Assembly: GCF_903915725.1 (NCBI RefSeq)
Contig: NZ_CAIWTY010000040.1
Span: forward strand, 1 to 37,596
DNA: 37,596 bases
From: an uncultured Rhodopila sp.
GTDB lineage: Bacteria > Pseudomonadota > Alphaproteobacteria > Acetobacterales > Acetobacteraceae
Reading direction: 5' to 3'
In this document: piece after piece, positions 8,961 to 17,102 of the stretch
Numbering within the stretch: position 1 is the first letter of the stretch
How the letters are laid out: the number at the start of each line of letters is the position of its first letter
Translations under genes and position numbers: made by a program
The notes under the pieces: generated by a model
The model's input: only the letters and a program-made list of their open reading frames with translations
Databases searched by the model: none
Told to the model about the DNA's origin: nothing

Positions 8961-10648
8961 ACAAGCTGGCGACCCTCCCAATCGCGGGCTTGTCCACCGC
9001 CACCCCCGGAAGCCCGCCGATTGCCGAAACGCTGCAGGTGCTGCTGACCGCGGCCTGGCGGCGGCGCTATTTGATCGTGACGCCGATGCTGGTCCTGCCG
9101 GTGCTGGGCGGAATCGCCGGCCACTACGCGCCGAAGACCTACGAAACCAAGATGACCATCCTGATCCAGGAGCCGGGCAAGCTGAACCCGTTCCTGGAGG
9201 ACCTCAGCGTCAAGACCAACCTGAAGGACCGCATGCCGGCGCTGTCGTCGCTGCTGACCAGCCGCCACGTCATGCAGTCGGTCGCAGCCGATCTCGGGAT
9301 GATCCGCCCGGATTCGAAGGACAAGCTGATCGACAACGTCGTGGCCGATCTGTCGTCCGCGGTCTCGGTCCAGTTGATCGGCCAGGAACTGGTGGAGCTG
9401 CGCTACAAGGCCGCCACCCCGGTGGATATCGACAAGGTGCTGATGCGCATCGGCGAGCGCTTCATGGAGCGGGTGGAGGCGCCGGAAGACAGCTCCATGC
9501 GCAGCTCGGTCTCGTTCCTTGACAAGGAGCTGGCCGGCGCCAGAAAACGGCTGGAGGACGCCGAGAGCGCCGTCGCGGAATACCGCAACCAGAACGCACA
9601 GTCGCTGCCCGACCAGCGGGCCGGCAACCTCGCCCGGCTGGCCACCTTGCGCGATTCGCTGGCAGAACATGAAGTGAAGCTTGCGGGCGCGCAGACCGAT
9701 TTTGATACAACCCGCCTCCGGCTGTCGCAAACCGATCCGGTCATCGGCAGGCTGGAGCAGGACATCGTCACCACGCGCGGCGATCTGGCTGTGCTGCGCA
9801 GCCGCTACACCGACGAGCATTCCAAGGTGCAGGCGGCGCTGCGCAAGCTGCAACGGCTGGAGGACGAGCGCGCCAGCCTTGTCGCCGCCGGGCAGCAGGC
9901 GCCTCCGGCCGACGTTGACCGCATGTGGAACATGGCGGCGGTGGCGCACAAGGAGGGCGACGGATCGCAGCCGCTGCTGGTGTCGCAGGTGGCGATGCTG
10001 GAAGCGGCGCGCACGCGGCTGCAGGAAGTGCAGAGCGAGACCGAGAACCTGCGGCGGTCTGTCGCCGAATTGTCCACCTATGTCGAAGCGACCGGCGATG
10101 TGGAGCGCGAGCTGGACAAGCGGCAGCGCGCGGTGACCGAGACTCTGGACCTGGTGCAGTCGCTGCAGAAGCGCTTCGAGATGGCCAAGGTAACCGGGGA
10201 GCTGTCGCGATTCCAGGCGCCGGAGCGGATCAAGGTGATCGACAGGCCGGCGGTGCCGACGAAGCCGATGAAGCCTCTGACCATCCTTTACGCGGTCGGC
10301 GGCCTGTTCGGCGGGCTGTTCCTGGGCGCCGGCCTGGCGGTGCTGCTGGAGCTGGCGGACACGACGGTGCGGCGGATCCGGCAGATGGAGAAGCTGACCG
10401 GCGTGCCGGTGCTGGGGCGGCTGGCGGTGGCGGAGGGCGTTCTCGAGGCGGCCATTCAGGTCGATCTCCCTGCAGCGAACCCGTTGGGCGCCAGGTTCGC
10501 CGGCCTCGCCGGTCGGTTCGATCAGGCGTCGGTCCGGCGCAGGTTGCTCCAGGGCGCGACGGCAGCCGAGGCCGTGGTCCGTTCCTTGCGGTTGGCCTTC
10601 GGACGCGTCGCGGCGGCGATCCGGCGGATCAGTTTCCGGCGCAAATAG
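8957..10648 (+). CDS. Wzz/GumC-type polysaccharide co-polymerase, no kinase domain
   Basis: A 563-aa inner-membrane chain-length/export protein. TM1 is near residues 38-58 (YLIVTPMLVLPVLGGIAGHY), followed by the Wzz domain (YETKMTILIQEPG), a long coiled coil (about 175-410, with the usual GNVR-like region), and the Pro-rich motif VIDRPAVPTKPMKP just before TM2 (about 440-462). After TM2 it continues with VRRIRQMEKLTGVPVLGRL, which in fused tyrosine kinases leads into the ATPase, but no Walker A follows; the last 90 residues are basic and unlike any domain I know. It fits PCP-2a proteins that work with an outer-membrane exporter and a separate BY-kinase, neither seen here. It overlaps the lipoprotein gene by ATGA. 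Confidence 0.9.
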   Translation: MNKLATLPIAGLSTATPGSPPIAETLQVLLTAAWRRRYLIVTPMLVLPVLGGIAGHYAPKTYETKMTILIQEPGKLNPFLEDLSVKTNLKDRMPALSSLLTSRHVMQSVAADLGMIRPDSKDKLIDNVVADLSSAVSVQLIGQELVELRYKAATPVDIDKVLMRIGERFMERVEAPEDSSMRSSVSFLDKELAGARKRLEDAESAVAEYRNQNAQSLPDQRAGNLARLATLRDSLAEHEVKLAGAQTDFDTTRLRLSQTDPVIGRLEQDIVTTRGDLAVLRSRYTDEHSKVQAALRKLQRLEDERASLVAAGQQAPPADVDRMWNMAAVAHKEGDGSQPLLVSQVAMLEAARTRLQEVQSETENLRRSVAELSTYVEATGDVERELDKRQRAVTETLDLVQSLQKRFEMAKVTGELSRFQAPERIKVIDRPAVPTKPMKPLTILYAVGGLFGGLFLGAGLAVLLELADTTVRRIRQMEKLTGVPVLGRLAVAEGVLEAAIQVDLPAANPLGARFAGLAGRFDQASVRRRLLQGATAAEAVVRSLRLAFGRVAAAIRRISFRRK

Positions 10649-10687
10649 GCAACGTGCCGGCGATGCCGGCTTTGAAGGAACTGGCGC

Positions 10688-11788
10688 ATGGGATACGCTG
10701 CGAAAGCTGGTCCGATCGTTCACGTCGTGCAGCATCTGCGTCCCGGCGGCCTGGAGGTCATGGCGCTGGAACTGGCGCGGGCGCAGGCGCGCATCCAACC
10801 CACCCTTGTCGTCAGCCTGGACGGCGATCTCGAGACCACGCTCGAATCCTGGCCCCGGCTGCAAGCGCAGCGGGACCAGTTGATCTTTATGGGCAAGGGA
10901 CCCGGTGTCGATTTCACCCTGCCGTGGCGCCTGCGGGCCTACTTCCGGCGCATCGGCGCCATTGGCGTGCATACCCATCACGTTGGCCCGCTGCTGTATG
11001 CCGGTCCCGCCGCCCGGCTGGCCGGGGTCCCGCATCGTGTCCACACCGAGCATGACGCCTGGCATTTGCAGGATGCGAAGCGGCGTCGCATTGTGCGATT
11101 CGCCCTGGCGGCGGCCGACCCGATCCTGATCGCCGATGCCCCGCATGTCGCCGATGCGGTGGCGCGCGCTCTGTCCCGCCCGCCGCCGCGCGTCATCCTG
11201 AACGGCGTGGATACCGAGCGGTTCTCGCCCGGCGACCGTATCGCGGCGCGGCGCGGATTGGGGCTGCCGGAGCACGGCAAGATCATCGGCATCGCCGCGC
11301 GGCTTGAACATGTCAAAGGCGTTGATCTCGCCATCGCCGCGCTGGCCGCGGTGCCCGATGCGTTGCTGGTGATCGCCGGGGGCGGCTCGGAACGGGAAAA
11401 TCTGCTGTCTTTGGCTGCATCGCTTGGTTTGGCGGAGCGCGTCCGGTTGCTCGGCCATGTCGATGACACGGTGCGGCTGTATCGCGCGGTCGACGTGCTG
11501 TGCCTGCCCTCGCGGGACGAAGGTTTGCCGCTGGCGCTGCTGGAGGCGCAGTCCACTGGCACTCCGGTGGTGGCGATGCGGGTGGGCGGCGTTCCCGCCG
11601 GGGTCGATCCGGTCACCGGCGTGCTGGTCGATCCGCAGGAACCTGGCGCTTTGGCACGCGCCTTGCGAAATGCCCCGGGTGAGGTCATGGATCCCGGCCG
11701 CAGTCCACGCGCCTTCGTGGAACGCACCGCCAGCCTGGATGCCATGGCCTCAGCCTATACCGCACTGATGCAGGGGCCTGAGAAATGA
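10688..11788 (+). CDS. Glycosyltransferase family 4 (GT-B)
   Basis: A 366-aa retaining-type glycosyltransferase. The N-terminal acceptor half has the glycine-rich opening HVVQHLRPGGLEVMALELA; the C-terminal donor half has IGIAARLEHVKGVDLAIAA, LLVIAGGGSE, VRLLGHVDDTVRLYRAVDV, and the EX7E motif in DEGLPLALLEAQ, whose two Glu contact the nucleotide sugar. VILNGVDTERFSPG is the linker motif typical of GT4. It would act on the cytoplasmic face in assembling the same polymer. It lies 39 bases after the wzz-like gene, with AAGGAA upstream, and overlaps the next gene by ATGA (11785-11788). Sugar specificity cannot be read from sequence. Confidence 0.92.
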   Translation: MGYAAKAGPIVHVVQHLRPGGLEVMALELARAQARIQPTLVVSLDGDLETTLESWPRLQAQRDQLIFMGKGPGVDFTLPWRLRAYFRRIGAIGVHTHHVGPLLYAGPAARLAGVPHRVHTEHDAWHLQDAKRRRIVRFALAAADPILIADAPHVADAVARALSRPPPRVILNGVDTERFSPGDRIAARRGLGLPEHGKIIGIAARLEHVKGVDLAIAALAAVPDALLVIAGGGSERENLLSLAASLGLAERVRLLGHVDDTVRLYRAVDVLCLPSRDEGLPLALLEAQSTGTPVVAMRVGGVPAGVDPVTGVLVDPQEPGALARALRNAPGEVMDPGRSPRAFVERTASLDAMASAYTALMQGPEK

Positions 11789-12012
11789 AACCGCTGATTG
11801 CCATCGTTGAGGCGTTTACCGCCGGTGGGACGATCCGCGCGGCCGTGCCGTTGCTGGCCGCGCTCTGCCTGATCGCGCCGATCGGCCTGGCTTCCGATTC
11901 GGCGCTGTTTGCGACCATCGCGGCGATGCAGATCGCGCTGATGACCGGGATCGCCGCGGGCAGGTTGGCGTCCGGCGCCGTTTCGCAACGGCTAAGAGCC
12001 GGCCGGCAATAG
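11785..12012 (+). CDS. Small membrane protein ending the polysaccharide operon
   Basis: A 75-aa protein with two hydrophobic segments (about residues 18-35, IRAAVPLLAALCLIAPIGLA, and 42-60, FATIAAMQIALMTGIAAG) and a basic tail (QRLRAGRQ). Start and stop codon overlap with the upstream glycosyltransferase by ATGA, which argues that it is a genuine translated gene of the operon. I recognise no family. Helper for the export or polymerisation machinery is a guess from position. Confidence 0.7.
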   Translation: MKPLIAIVEAFTAGGTIRAAVPLLAALCLIAPIGLASDSALFATIAAMQIALMTGIAAGRLASGAVSQRLRAGRQ

Positions 12013-12059
12013 CATCGGCCCGCGTTGCGTTTAACCCATGGGCGTGGCTGCCGCTAACG

Positions 12060-12138
12060 GCATGGCGGGCGAATGCCCACCACGCCTTTGTTCATACGGG
12101 CGAAAAACGTGGATATCGACCTTCGCCCGCATGACAGG
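12060..12138 (+). repeat. Dispersed palindromic repeat, copy B (degenerate)
   Basis: GGCATGGCGGGC-GAAT-GCCCACCACGCCTTTG, then a spacer, then AAACGTGGATATCGACCTTC...GCATGAC. The left stem and the CCACGCC/CGTGG core are kept; the right arm has decayed. It lies between the convergent ends of the polysaccharide operon and the TPR/FHIPEP-like operon. Confidence 0.6.
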
Positions 12139-12233
12139 TGGCCGCGCCGGAGAGACGACAGTGTCGCCGGTTGGTAACCGTGCGGGAAACCCGGCTTCGG
12201 CTCCAATCGAACCGCCGGCCCCTCCGCGGCCGG

Positions 12234-15200
12234 TCAGCCAGAATAGATCAGCATCCGGTCCAGGATGTTCTGTAGATCACGAATCGAGTAGTGCGCAGCC
12301 ACCAGGCGCCTGAGCTCGCCGATGATGACGGGAACGCGGAGACGCTCCAGTGCGTTGGCGACCAGCAGCGGCTGCTCCTTGTTCAGCCGCGTCAGCAGCC
12401 GCTCTACCTGCCGGTTGCCGACGAAAGCAACGAGGTGCCGGATCAGCGCGTCTCTCATTGCCGTCTCGAAGGACAGCTGGTCGATCGCCGGGGGCAACCT
12501 CTCGCGCAGCGCGTTGAAGCCGAAGACCGCTTCCTCGGGCGGCAGCGCGTCGTCGAGCCGGACCTGTATCGGCGGTATGTACACACCGGTGTTTTTGTAG
12601 AGTTCCACCCGGAGCAGATCCGGCATCCCTGCGGCGGCCCCGGCTTCCAGCGCGCCGAAGACGCCGGTGCCAGCCCATACCTCCACTTTTTCAGGCCCAT
12701 ACGGGTCGAGCGCCAGCTCCGCGGCATAGCAGAAGTCTCCATCCCGAGACTCGACGGCTGCCCGGAACACAGCGCGGCCGATCGCGCGGCTCAGCCCGCG
12801 GCGGAGTGACTCCTGTTCGATCAGCCGGCGAAGCCGCCGGACAGGACCCGGCGGCGCGCCGTTCGCTGCCAGGGGCGCGGCTTCCGCGGCCGGTGACTCC
12901 GGCTTGGCCAGAGCCAGGCGCTCAGCGGTGGCAAGGCGCCCCATCGGCACCTCGTCATCGGTCAACACCGGGTGCCGGTCCGCGGCGATGAGTTCCTGAA
13001 GCGGCTCGCGGATGGCAGGGTCCGGCACCACCACGCACGCACCCGCCGGCAGCGCCGCGCATTGCGTCCCGAATGCCTGCAACAGCCGATCGGCGCGCGG
13101 GATTTGCCCCGCCAGGGCCTCAGCCAGCCGCCGCGCATCCTCGCTCGGCAGGCGGTACAGGATGGTGCCGGGTGCGCTGCCCCAAAGCCGCGCATTGACT
13201 TCGGGCATCCGCCGGATGGCCGAGACGATCACGCCCGGCGCCTCGCCAGCGGCCAGGCCGGCCACGAACCGGCCATACACGGCGGTAAACGGGACCAGCC
13301 GCACCTGCTGATCGATCAGGCTCCGGACTACGCGAATCAGCGGGACCATCACAGCCGCGCTCTCGATCTCGAAACGCTCGACGGTTCCCTCCGGCGGGAG
13401 CAGACCGACGCCTTCAAGCATCCAGAATAGTTCGGTCTGGCCGACGAGGCGGGACAGGTTCCACGCGATGCAGCTTTCGAGTGCTGCGAAGACCTGCTCA
13501 GCCGCCGGCGCAAGCGTGCCATCAGGCGCCGCCTTCATGACAAAGCGCGCGAACGCCCTGATTATGGCAACGAAGCCGAACGGCTTGGCGATGGCGGCGG
13601 CAGCCGGAATCTGGTCCGCTGCGACGAGCGTGTCGTGAATCAGGATTTGAAACCGGCACTCGCCGACGGTATCGGTCATTTGAATTCCCGGCAGCCCGAC
13701 ACCCCACTCGGCCTGGATACGCTGGCGGGCCTTGGCCGCGCGCGTGAGCAGCGTGGCACTCAGGTCGGGCACGATGCCGACGAGCGAGGTGTCGAGGACG
13801 AGGCGAATGCCTTCGTAGAGCGGCCGTATCGTCTGCGCATCGGCCGCCGCTTCGGGAAAATCCAGCGGCGGAACGGCCCGAACAATGAGCTGCCGCAGCG
13901 CAAACACGCAGTCGCGTGCCCGCGCGACATCGGGCGCCTGGCGCAGCCGCGAGTCCAGCACAAGCTTGAATCGGTTCGCGACGTCCGGGCGATCGAGCAG
14001 CAAATCAGCCTGCTCGGTGAGGGTTTGGAACGGACCGGGCGTGCCACCGGGGAACTCCGCTTCATACGAACCCAGCGCTTTCGCATCCGCCTTCGCGAGC
14101 ATCATGAGCGCATACTTGCCGGCCGGCAGCTTCGCCTGGCTTCGCTCGTCTTCGGGTCGCTGACGCGTGCGCCACTGCTCCACGCCATAGGCATAGGCGT
14201 CCTCCGCGGCGCCCGCGGCCCCGAGCCGGACGTGCGCGTCGCCCAGCCGCTCCGACACGGCAGCCACGCTCGACTGGAGCCTTCCAAGCCGGGTGTAAAG
14301 ATTGAGGCTGATCTTGAAAGCCGCCGCCGCCAGCCGGTTGTCGCCGAGTTCAACCAGCAGATCGCCCTTCACGCCGGCTGCATGCGCTTGCCAGGCAAGC
14401 AACTCGCCGCTCTGGTCAGGGTTCGTGTCCCCGAGCTCGGTCCGGCAGCTGGCCAGATCGTCGATGTTGCGTTGGATGATCGGCAGCACTTTGCGCAGTT
14501 CGCCCCGCGGGCGGGCGCCCTCGATGAAGCTGCCGGTGATCGCGGCCTGCCATTGCGCCATGTCGATGCGGGCCGACAGGGTCATGAACGATCGCGCGGC
14601 GCGCAAAGCCTGTTCCGCCTCCTCGAACCGGCCGAGGCTGCCGAGGAAGCGCGCGAACTCCTGGGCGGTGTAGGGCATCAGCGAAGGCTGCCTGACCAGC
14701 GCCGCGCGGAACGCATCCTCCGCGCTCTTCGTGTCGCCGGCTCGCTCGAGCGCCCGCCCCAACCTGACATGCAGCAGGGCCAGGACCAGCCGGTAGTAGG
14801 AGATGCGATGCCGGGCGGCGTTGCTGCGGCGCATGGCATCGACGTCGCCGCCGGCATCGGGCCGGCCGTCGCTGCCGAAATCAGGGTCGTAGAGGCCGGG
14901 AAGCCGCCGCTTCGCGTCGTCGATCGCCTGGCGCAACAGGGCGATGCCGGCATCGCTGTCGCTGGCAGCGCCCGGCGCGAACTTGCGGTCCGCCTGCAGG
15001 GCCGTCAGCACCATGCTGTTGCTCAGCTTCTTCCAATCCGGCGGCAGCGCCGTAGGATCCTTCGGGTCCTTGTCGGAGCTCAGGCAGGATCGATCCGCAA
15101 GCCTGCCGATCTCGGCATAGAACATCGCAATCGTAGCGGGGCGGTCGCGTTCGTTCTTCGTCAGTTGTGATGCATCGAGCCAGCCCGACGAGTCCCACCA

Positions 15201-15284
15201 TTGCCGCAGCGACATGCCCACGGACTTCAGCGTCCACCTGAGCCTGGTCGGCAGCGTCACCGCGGACCTGCTTGCATCTGTCAT
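12234..15284 (-). CDS. TPR protein with two FlhA/SctV cytosolic-domain-like (FHIPEP) modules
   Basis: A 1016-aa predicted cytosolic protein; I see no signal peptide or membrane span. Residues about 155-370 read as TPR-like helical pairs (LGRALERAGDTKSAEDAFRA, LLVELGDNRLAAAAFKISL, LGDAHVRLGAAGAAEDAYAY). About 495-790 parallels the FlhA cytosolic domain in order: a D1-like strand-helix-strand (IRLVLDTSLVGIVPD, AEWGVGLPGIQMTDTV), a helical part with LSRLVGQTELFWML, and a last piece ACVVVPDPAIREPLQELI resembling FlhA's 'PVLLV...LRPLL'. About 865-1016 repeats the first part: VYIPPIQVRLDD, VGNRQVERLLTRLNKEQP, YSIRDLQNILDRML (FlhA: 'VSIRDLRTILEAL'). The C-terminal quarter is the surest match. The ATG overlaps the upstream gene's TGA, with AAGGGG before it. 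No flagellar or type III gene is nearby. Function unknown. Confidence 0.7.
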   Translation of the reverse strand: MTDASRSAVTLPTRLRWTLKSVGMSLRQWWDSSGWLDASQLTKNERDRPATIAMFYAEIGRLADRSCLSSDKDPKDPTALPPDWKKLSNSMVLTALQADRKFAPGAASDSDAGIALLRQAIDDAKRRLPGLYDPDFGSDGRPDAGGDVDAMRRSNAARHRISYYRLVLALLHVRLGRALERAGDTKSAEDAFRAALVRQPSLMPYTAQEFARFLGSLGRFEEAEQALRAARSFMTLSARIDMAQWQAAITGSFIEGARPRGELRKVLPIIQRNIDDLASCRTELGDTNPDQSGELLAWQAHAAGVKGDLLVELGDNRLAAAAFKISLNLYTRLGRLQSSVAAVSERLGDAHVRLGAAGAAEDAYAYGVEQWRTRQRPEDERSQAKLPAGKYALMMLAKADAKALGSYEAEFPGGTPGPFQTLTEQADLLLDRPDVANRFKLVLDSRLRQAPDVARARDCVFALRQLIVRAVPPLDFPEAAADAQTIRPLYEGIRLVLDTSLVGIVPDLSATLLTRAAKARQRIQAEWGVGLPGIQMTDTVGECRFQILIHDTLVAADQIPAAAAIAKPFGFVAIIRAFARFVMKAAPDGTLAPAAEQVFAALESCIAWNLSRLVGQTELFWMLEGVGLLPPEGTVERFEIESAAVMVPLIRVVRSLIDQQVRLVPFTAVYGRFVAGLAAGEAPGVIVSAIRRMPEVNARLWGSAPGTILYRLPSEDARRLAEALAGQIPRADRLLQAFGTQCAALPAGACVVVPDPAIREPLQELIAADRHPVLTDDEVPMGRLATAERLALAKPESPAAEAAPLAANGAPPGPVRRLRRLIEQESLRRGLSRAIGRAVFRAAVESRDGDFCYAAELALDPYGPEKVEVWAGTGVFGALEAGAAAGMPDLLRVELYKNTGVYIPPIQVRLDDALPPEEAVFGFNALRERLPPAIDQLSFETAMRDALIRHLVAFVGNRQVERLLTRLNKEQPLLVANALERLRVPVIIGELRRLVAAHYSIRDLQNILDRMLIYSG

Positions 15285-16414
15285 GGGGACGCCCCTTGCA
15301 GCGCCGAATCAGCAGCGGGCGCCGGAGTTTGCCTGGCTGCATCGCCGAGCATATTGGCTGCCGCCCGCTGCGGCTGAGCCCCGCGCCCCAGCGCCTGCAG
15401 CAACTCGCTGCCCGACCGCGCCCGGCTGATCGCGATCACCGAGTCTTCGGTCAAAGCATCCAGCCAGGTTTGGTACGCCAGCAGTTCGACATTCGCCAGG
15501 TTCGAGTTCGGGACCCGCCGGAACCAGCTTCGGTAAAGCGTGGCGAGTTCGAGGCCGAGAAGCTCGCTGTAGGCTCGCAGCGACTGCGCGGCGACGCAGA
15601 CCTGGTCGAGCTGACCCGTCAGCCATTCCCGGTAAACGCCTCTCGCTTCGCGCAGCTTGGCCAGGCGCGGATCCTCATGCACCGGCGGCCGGCCACCCTT
15701 GTCGATGTCGGCGGCTAACTCGTTGAACTCGGCCTCGGTCAGCTCGAATCCGGCGACCGGGTCCTCGCGGCCACTGACGCCGATCGGCCGGATCATCACG
15801 TCGAGGATGGCCAGCGTGTTCAGGCGAGAAGCGGGGTTTTCCTCGCTTGTCGGCAAGCTCATGATGAAGCTGTTGTAAAGCTGACGGCAGGAACGGCCGG
15901 CGATGTCGCTGGTAAGCAGGTAGGTATTGCTCTGCTCGAACTGGAACTTGTCGAACAGCCAGAGCAGGCGGCATAGGCTACGGAAGGTCTGATCGGAGTA
16001 GCCCTTGGCGATGGCGTTCAACCGGCTGGCAAGATCGCCGGCGGATTCCCACTCGAGAAGCAGGTGGAAGTCCACGACATTGAGGTATTCCTCCAGCAAC
16101 CCCGCCAGCAGGCCGGCATGGTTGGCCAGCGCCCAGTAATGATCCTTTGCCAGCGTCGTGATTTGCCCGGTTGTCTGGTTGATGAACTCACGCCGGGCCG
16201 TCATCCGGCCGTTGATGTTGTCCGCGAGCAGCTTGCCGAGCCAGCCAAGCAGGCCGCCTGCGGCGGCGACAAAGATATCCTTGGGCTGCACCAGACCACC
16301 CGCGTCGGCGGCGAATGCGTTTGCGGGAGACACCAGAGCGGCGGCCATAGCCCCGCTCAGACCACGCGTCGCACTTCGGGCCAGGCCGCATAAGTTCGAT
16401 GCTTTTCCCGTCAT
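15281..16414 (-). CDS. Membrane-anchored helical protein, partner of the TPR/FHIPEP-like protein
   Basis: A 377-aa protein of no family I recognise. The N-terminus looks like a signal sequence (LSGAMAAALVSPANAFAADA, cut possible after residue 35), closely followed by a second hydrophobic segment (DIFVAAAGGLLGWLGKLLAD, about 45-64). The rest is alpha-helical and soluble, with hydrophobic-charged helices such as LLAGLLEEYLNVVDFHLLLE and an Ala/Pro-rich C-terminus. It could be anchored with the helical part in the cytoplasm, or secreted; topology is unresolved. The ATG at 16414 is preferred over one 18 codons upstream because GAGGCGAGG precedes it. The gene overlaps the next by ATGA, so the two proteins are probably made together and may form a complex. 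Confidence 0.65.
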   Translation of the reverse strand: MTGKASNLCGLARSATRGLSGAMAAALVSPANAFAADAGGLVQPKDIFVAAAGGLLGWLGKLLADNINGRMTARREFINQTTGQITTLAKDHYWALANHAGLLAGLLEEYLNVVDFHLLLEWESAGDLASRLNAIAKGYSDQTFRSLCRLLWLFDKFQFEQSNTYLLTSDIAGRSCRQLYNSFIMSLPTSEENPASRLNTLAILDVMIRPIGVSGREDPVAGFELTEAEFNELAADIDKGGRPPVHEDPRLAKLREARGVYREWLTGQLDQVCVAAQSLRAYSELLGLELATLYRSWFRRVPNSNLANVELLAYQTWLDALTEDSVIAISRARSGSELLQALGRGAQPQRAAANMLGDAARQTPAPAADSALQGASP

Positions 16415-16555
16415 GAACCTCGCCTCGGAAAGGTTCGAACACCATAACAGGCTCGCCGCGGTTTGCACCCCGGCTTGCCGAGGCGGTTTACCGCGCCATA
16501 ATCACCGCCTTTATCGGAATGAAGCGGCAAGATTTCGCCGGGTACGGAGGCAACA

Positions 16556-17038
16556 ATGGCAGGCGGTCAAGGCGGGCATCGTTACGCCGTGCGAGTCATC
16601 TGGACGGGTAACCGCGGCAGCGGCACGTCCCATTACCGGTCCTATGGGCGCGATCTGACCATCGCGGCCGACGGCAAACCTGACATCCCGGGGTCGGCCG
16701 ATACCGCGTTTCGCGGTGACGCCGATCGCTGGAACCCCGAGGAGCTGCTGGTTGCGGCACTGTCGTCGTGCCATCAACTTGCCTATCTGCATCTATGCGC
16801 CGTGGCGGGTATCCGGGTTGTTGCCTACAGGGATGATGCAGCCGGGACGATGGTCACGGATGCCGCCTCGGGCAGCGGCCGTTTCTCCAGTGTCACGCTA
16901 CGTCCGCACGTGACGATCAGGGCGGGCGACGACGCGGAGAGAGCCCGGCAGCTTCACCATGAAGCGCACACGGCATGCTTCATTGCCAACTCGGTCAACT
17001 TCCCGGTCGGGCACGAGGCGACGATCCACCTGGAGTGA
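16556..17038 (+). CDS. OsmC-family protein (peroxide-reducing type)
   Basis: A 160-aa cytoplasmic protein of the OsmC/Ohr superfamily, thiol peroxidases that reduce organic hydroperoxides. The two redox Cys are present in typical surroundings: the first in LLVAALSSCHQLAYLHLC (about residue 72) and the second in AHTACFIANSVNFPV (about 140). The N-terminal strands (YAVRVIWTGNRGSGT, LTIAADGKPDIPGSAD) fit the beta-rich swapped-dimer half. It resembles the broader OsmC/YhfA-like group more than Ohr. GGAGG lies six bases before the ATG. It is divergent from the TPR/FHIPEP-like operon and convergent with degP, so it is a single-gene unit; no OhrR-type regulator is adjacent. Confidence 0.9.
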   Translation: MAGGQGGHRYAVRVIWTGNRGSGTSHYRSYGRDLTIAADGKPDIPGSADTAFRGDADRWNPEELLVAALSSCHQLAYLHLCAVAGIRVVAYRDDAAGTMVTDAASGSGRFSSVTLRPHVTIRAGDDAERARQLHHEAHTACFIANSVNFPVGHEATIHLE

Positions 17039-17044
17039 AAATGA

Positions 17045-17077
17045 CCAAGGCGCCACCGCGAAGCGATGACGCCTTGG
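17045..17077. terminator. Hairpin between convergent osmC-like and degP genes
   Basis: Perfect 8-bp inverted repeat CCAAGGCG (17045-17052) / CGCCTTGG (17070-17077) with a 17-base loop, inside the 64-base gap between two converging stop codons. No T-run on either side, so it may be a weak or Rho-assisted bidirectional terminator. Confidence 0.4.
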
Positions 17078-17102
17078 CCGGTCGTAACAAGTGCGCTTCC
17101 CG

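Noticed and set aside
8516..11458. 980-codon open frame on the minus strand
   Set aside because: Antisense to the lipoprotein, Wzz-like and glycosyltransferase genes; Arg/Gln/His-rich and without domain motifs. A GC-rich shadow frame.
13635..15170. 511-codon open frame on the plus strand opposite the TPR/FHIPEP-like gene
   Set aside because: Low-complexity Arg/Gln/His composition and no ribosome binding site; the minus-strand product has TPR-like and FHIPEP-like patterns and is coupled to its neighbour.
12234..15284. A complete type III secretion or flagellar export apparatus
   Set aside because: No FliPQR/SctRST, ATPase, ring or filament genes are present, and the protein lacks FlhA's membrane spans.
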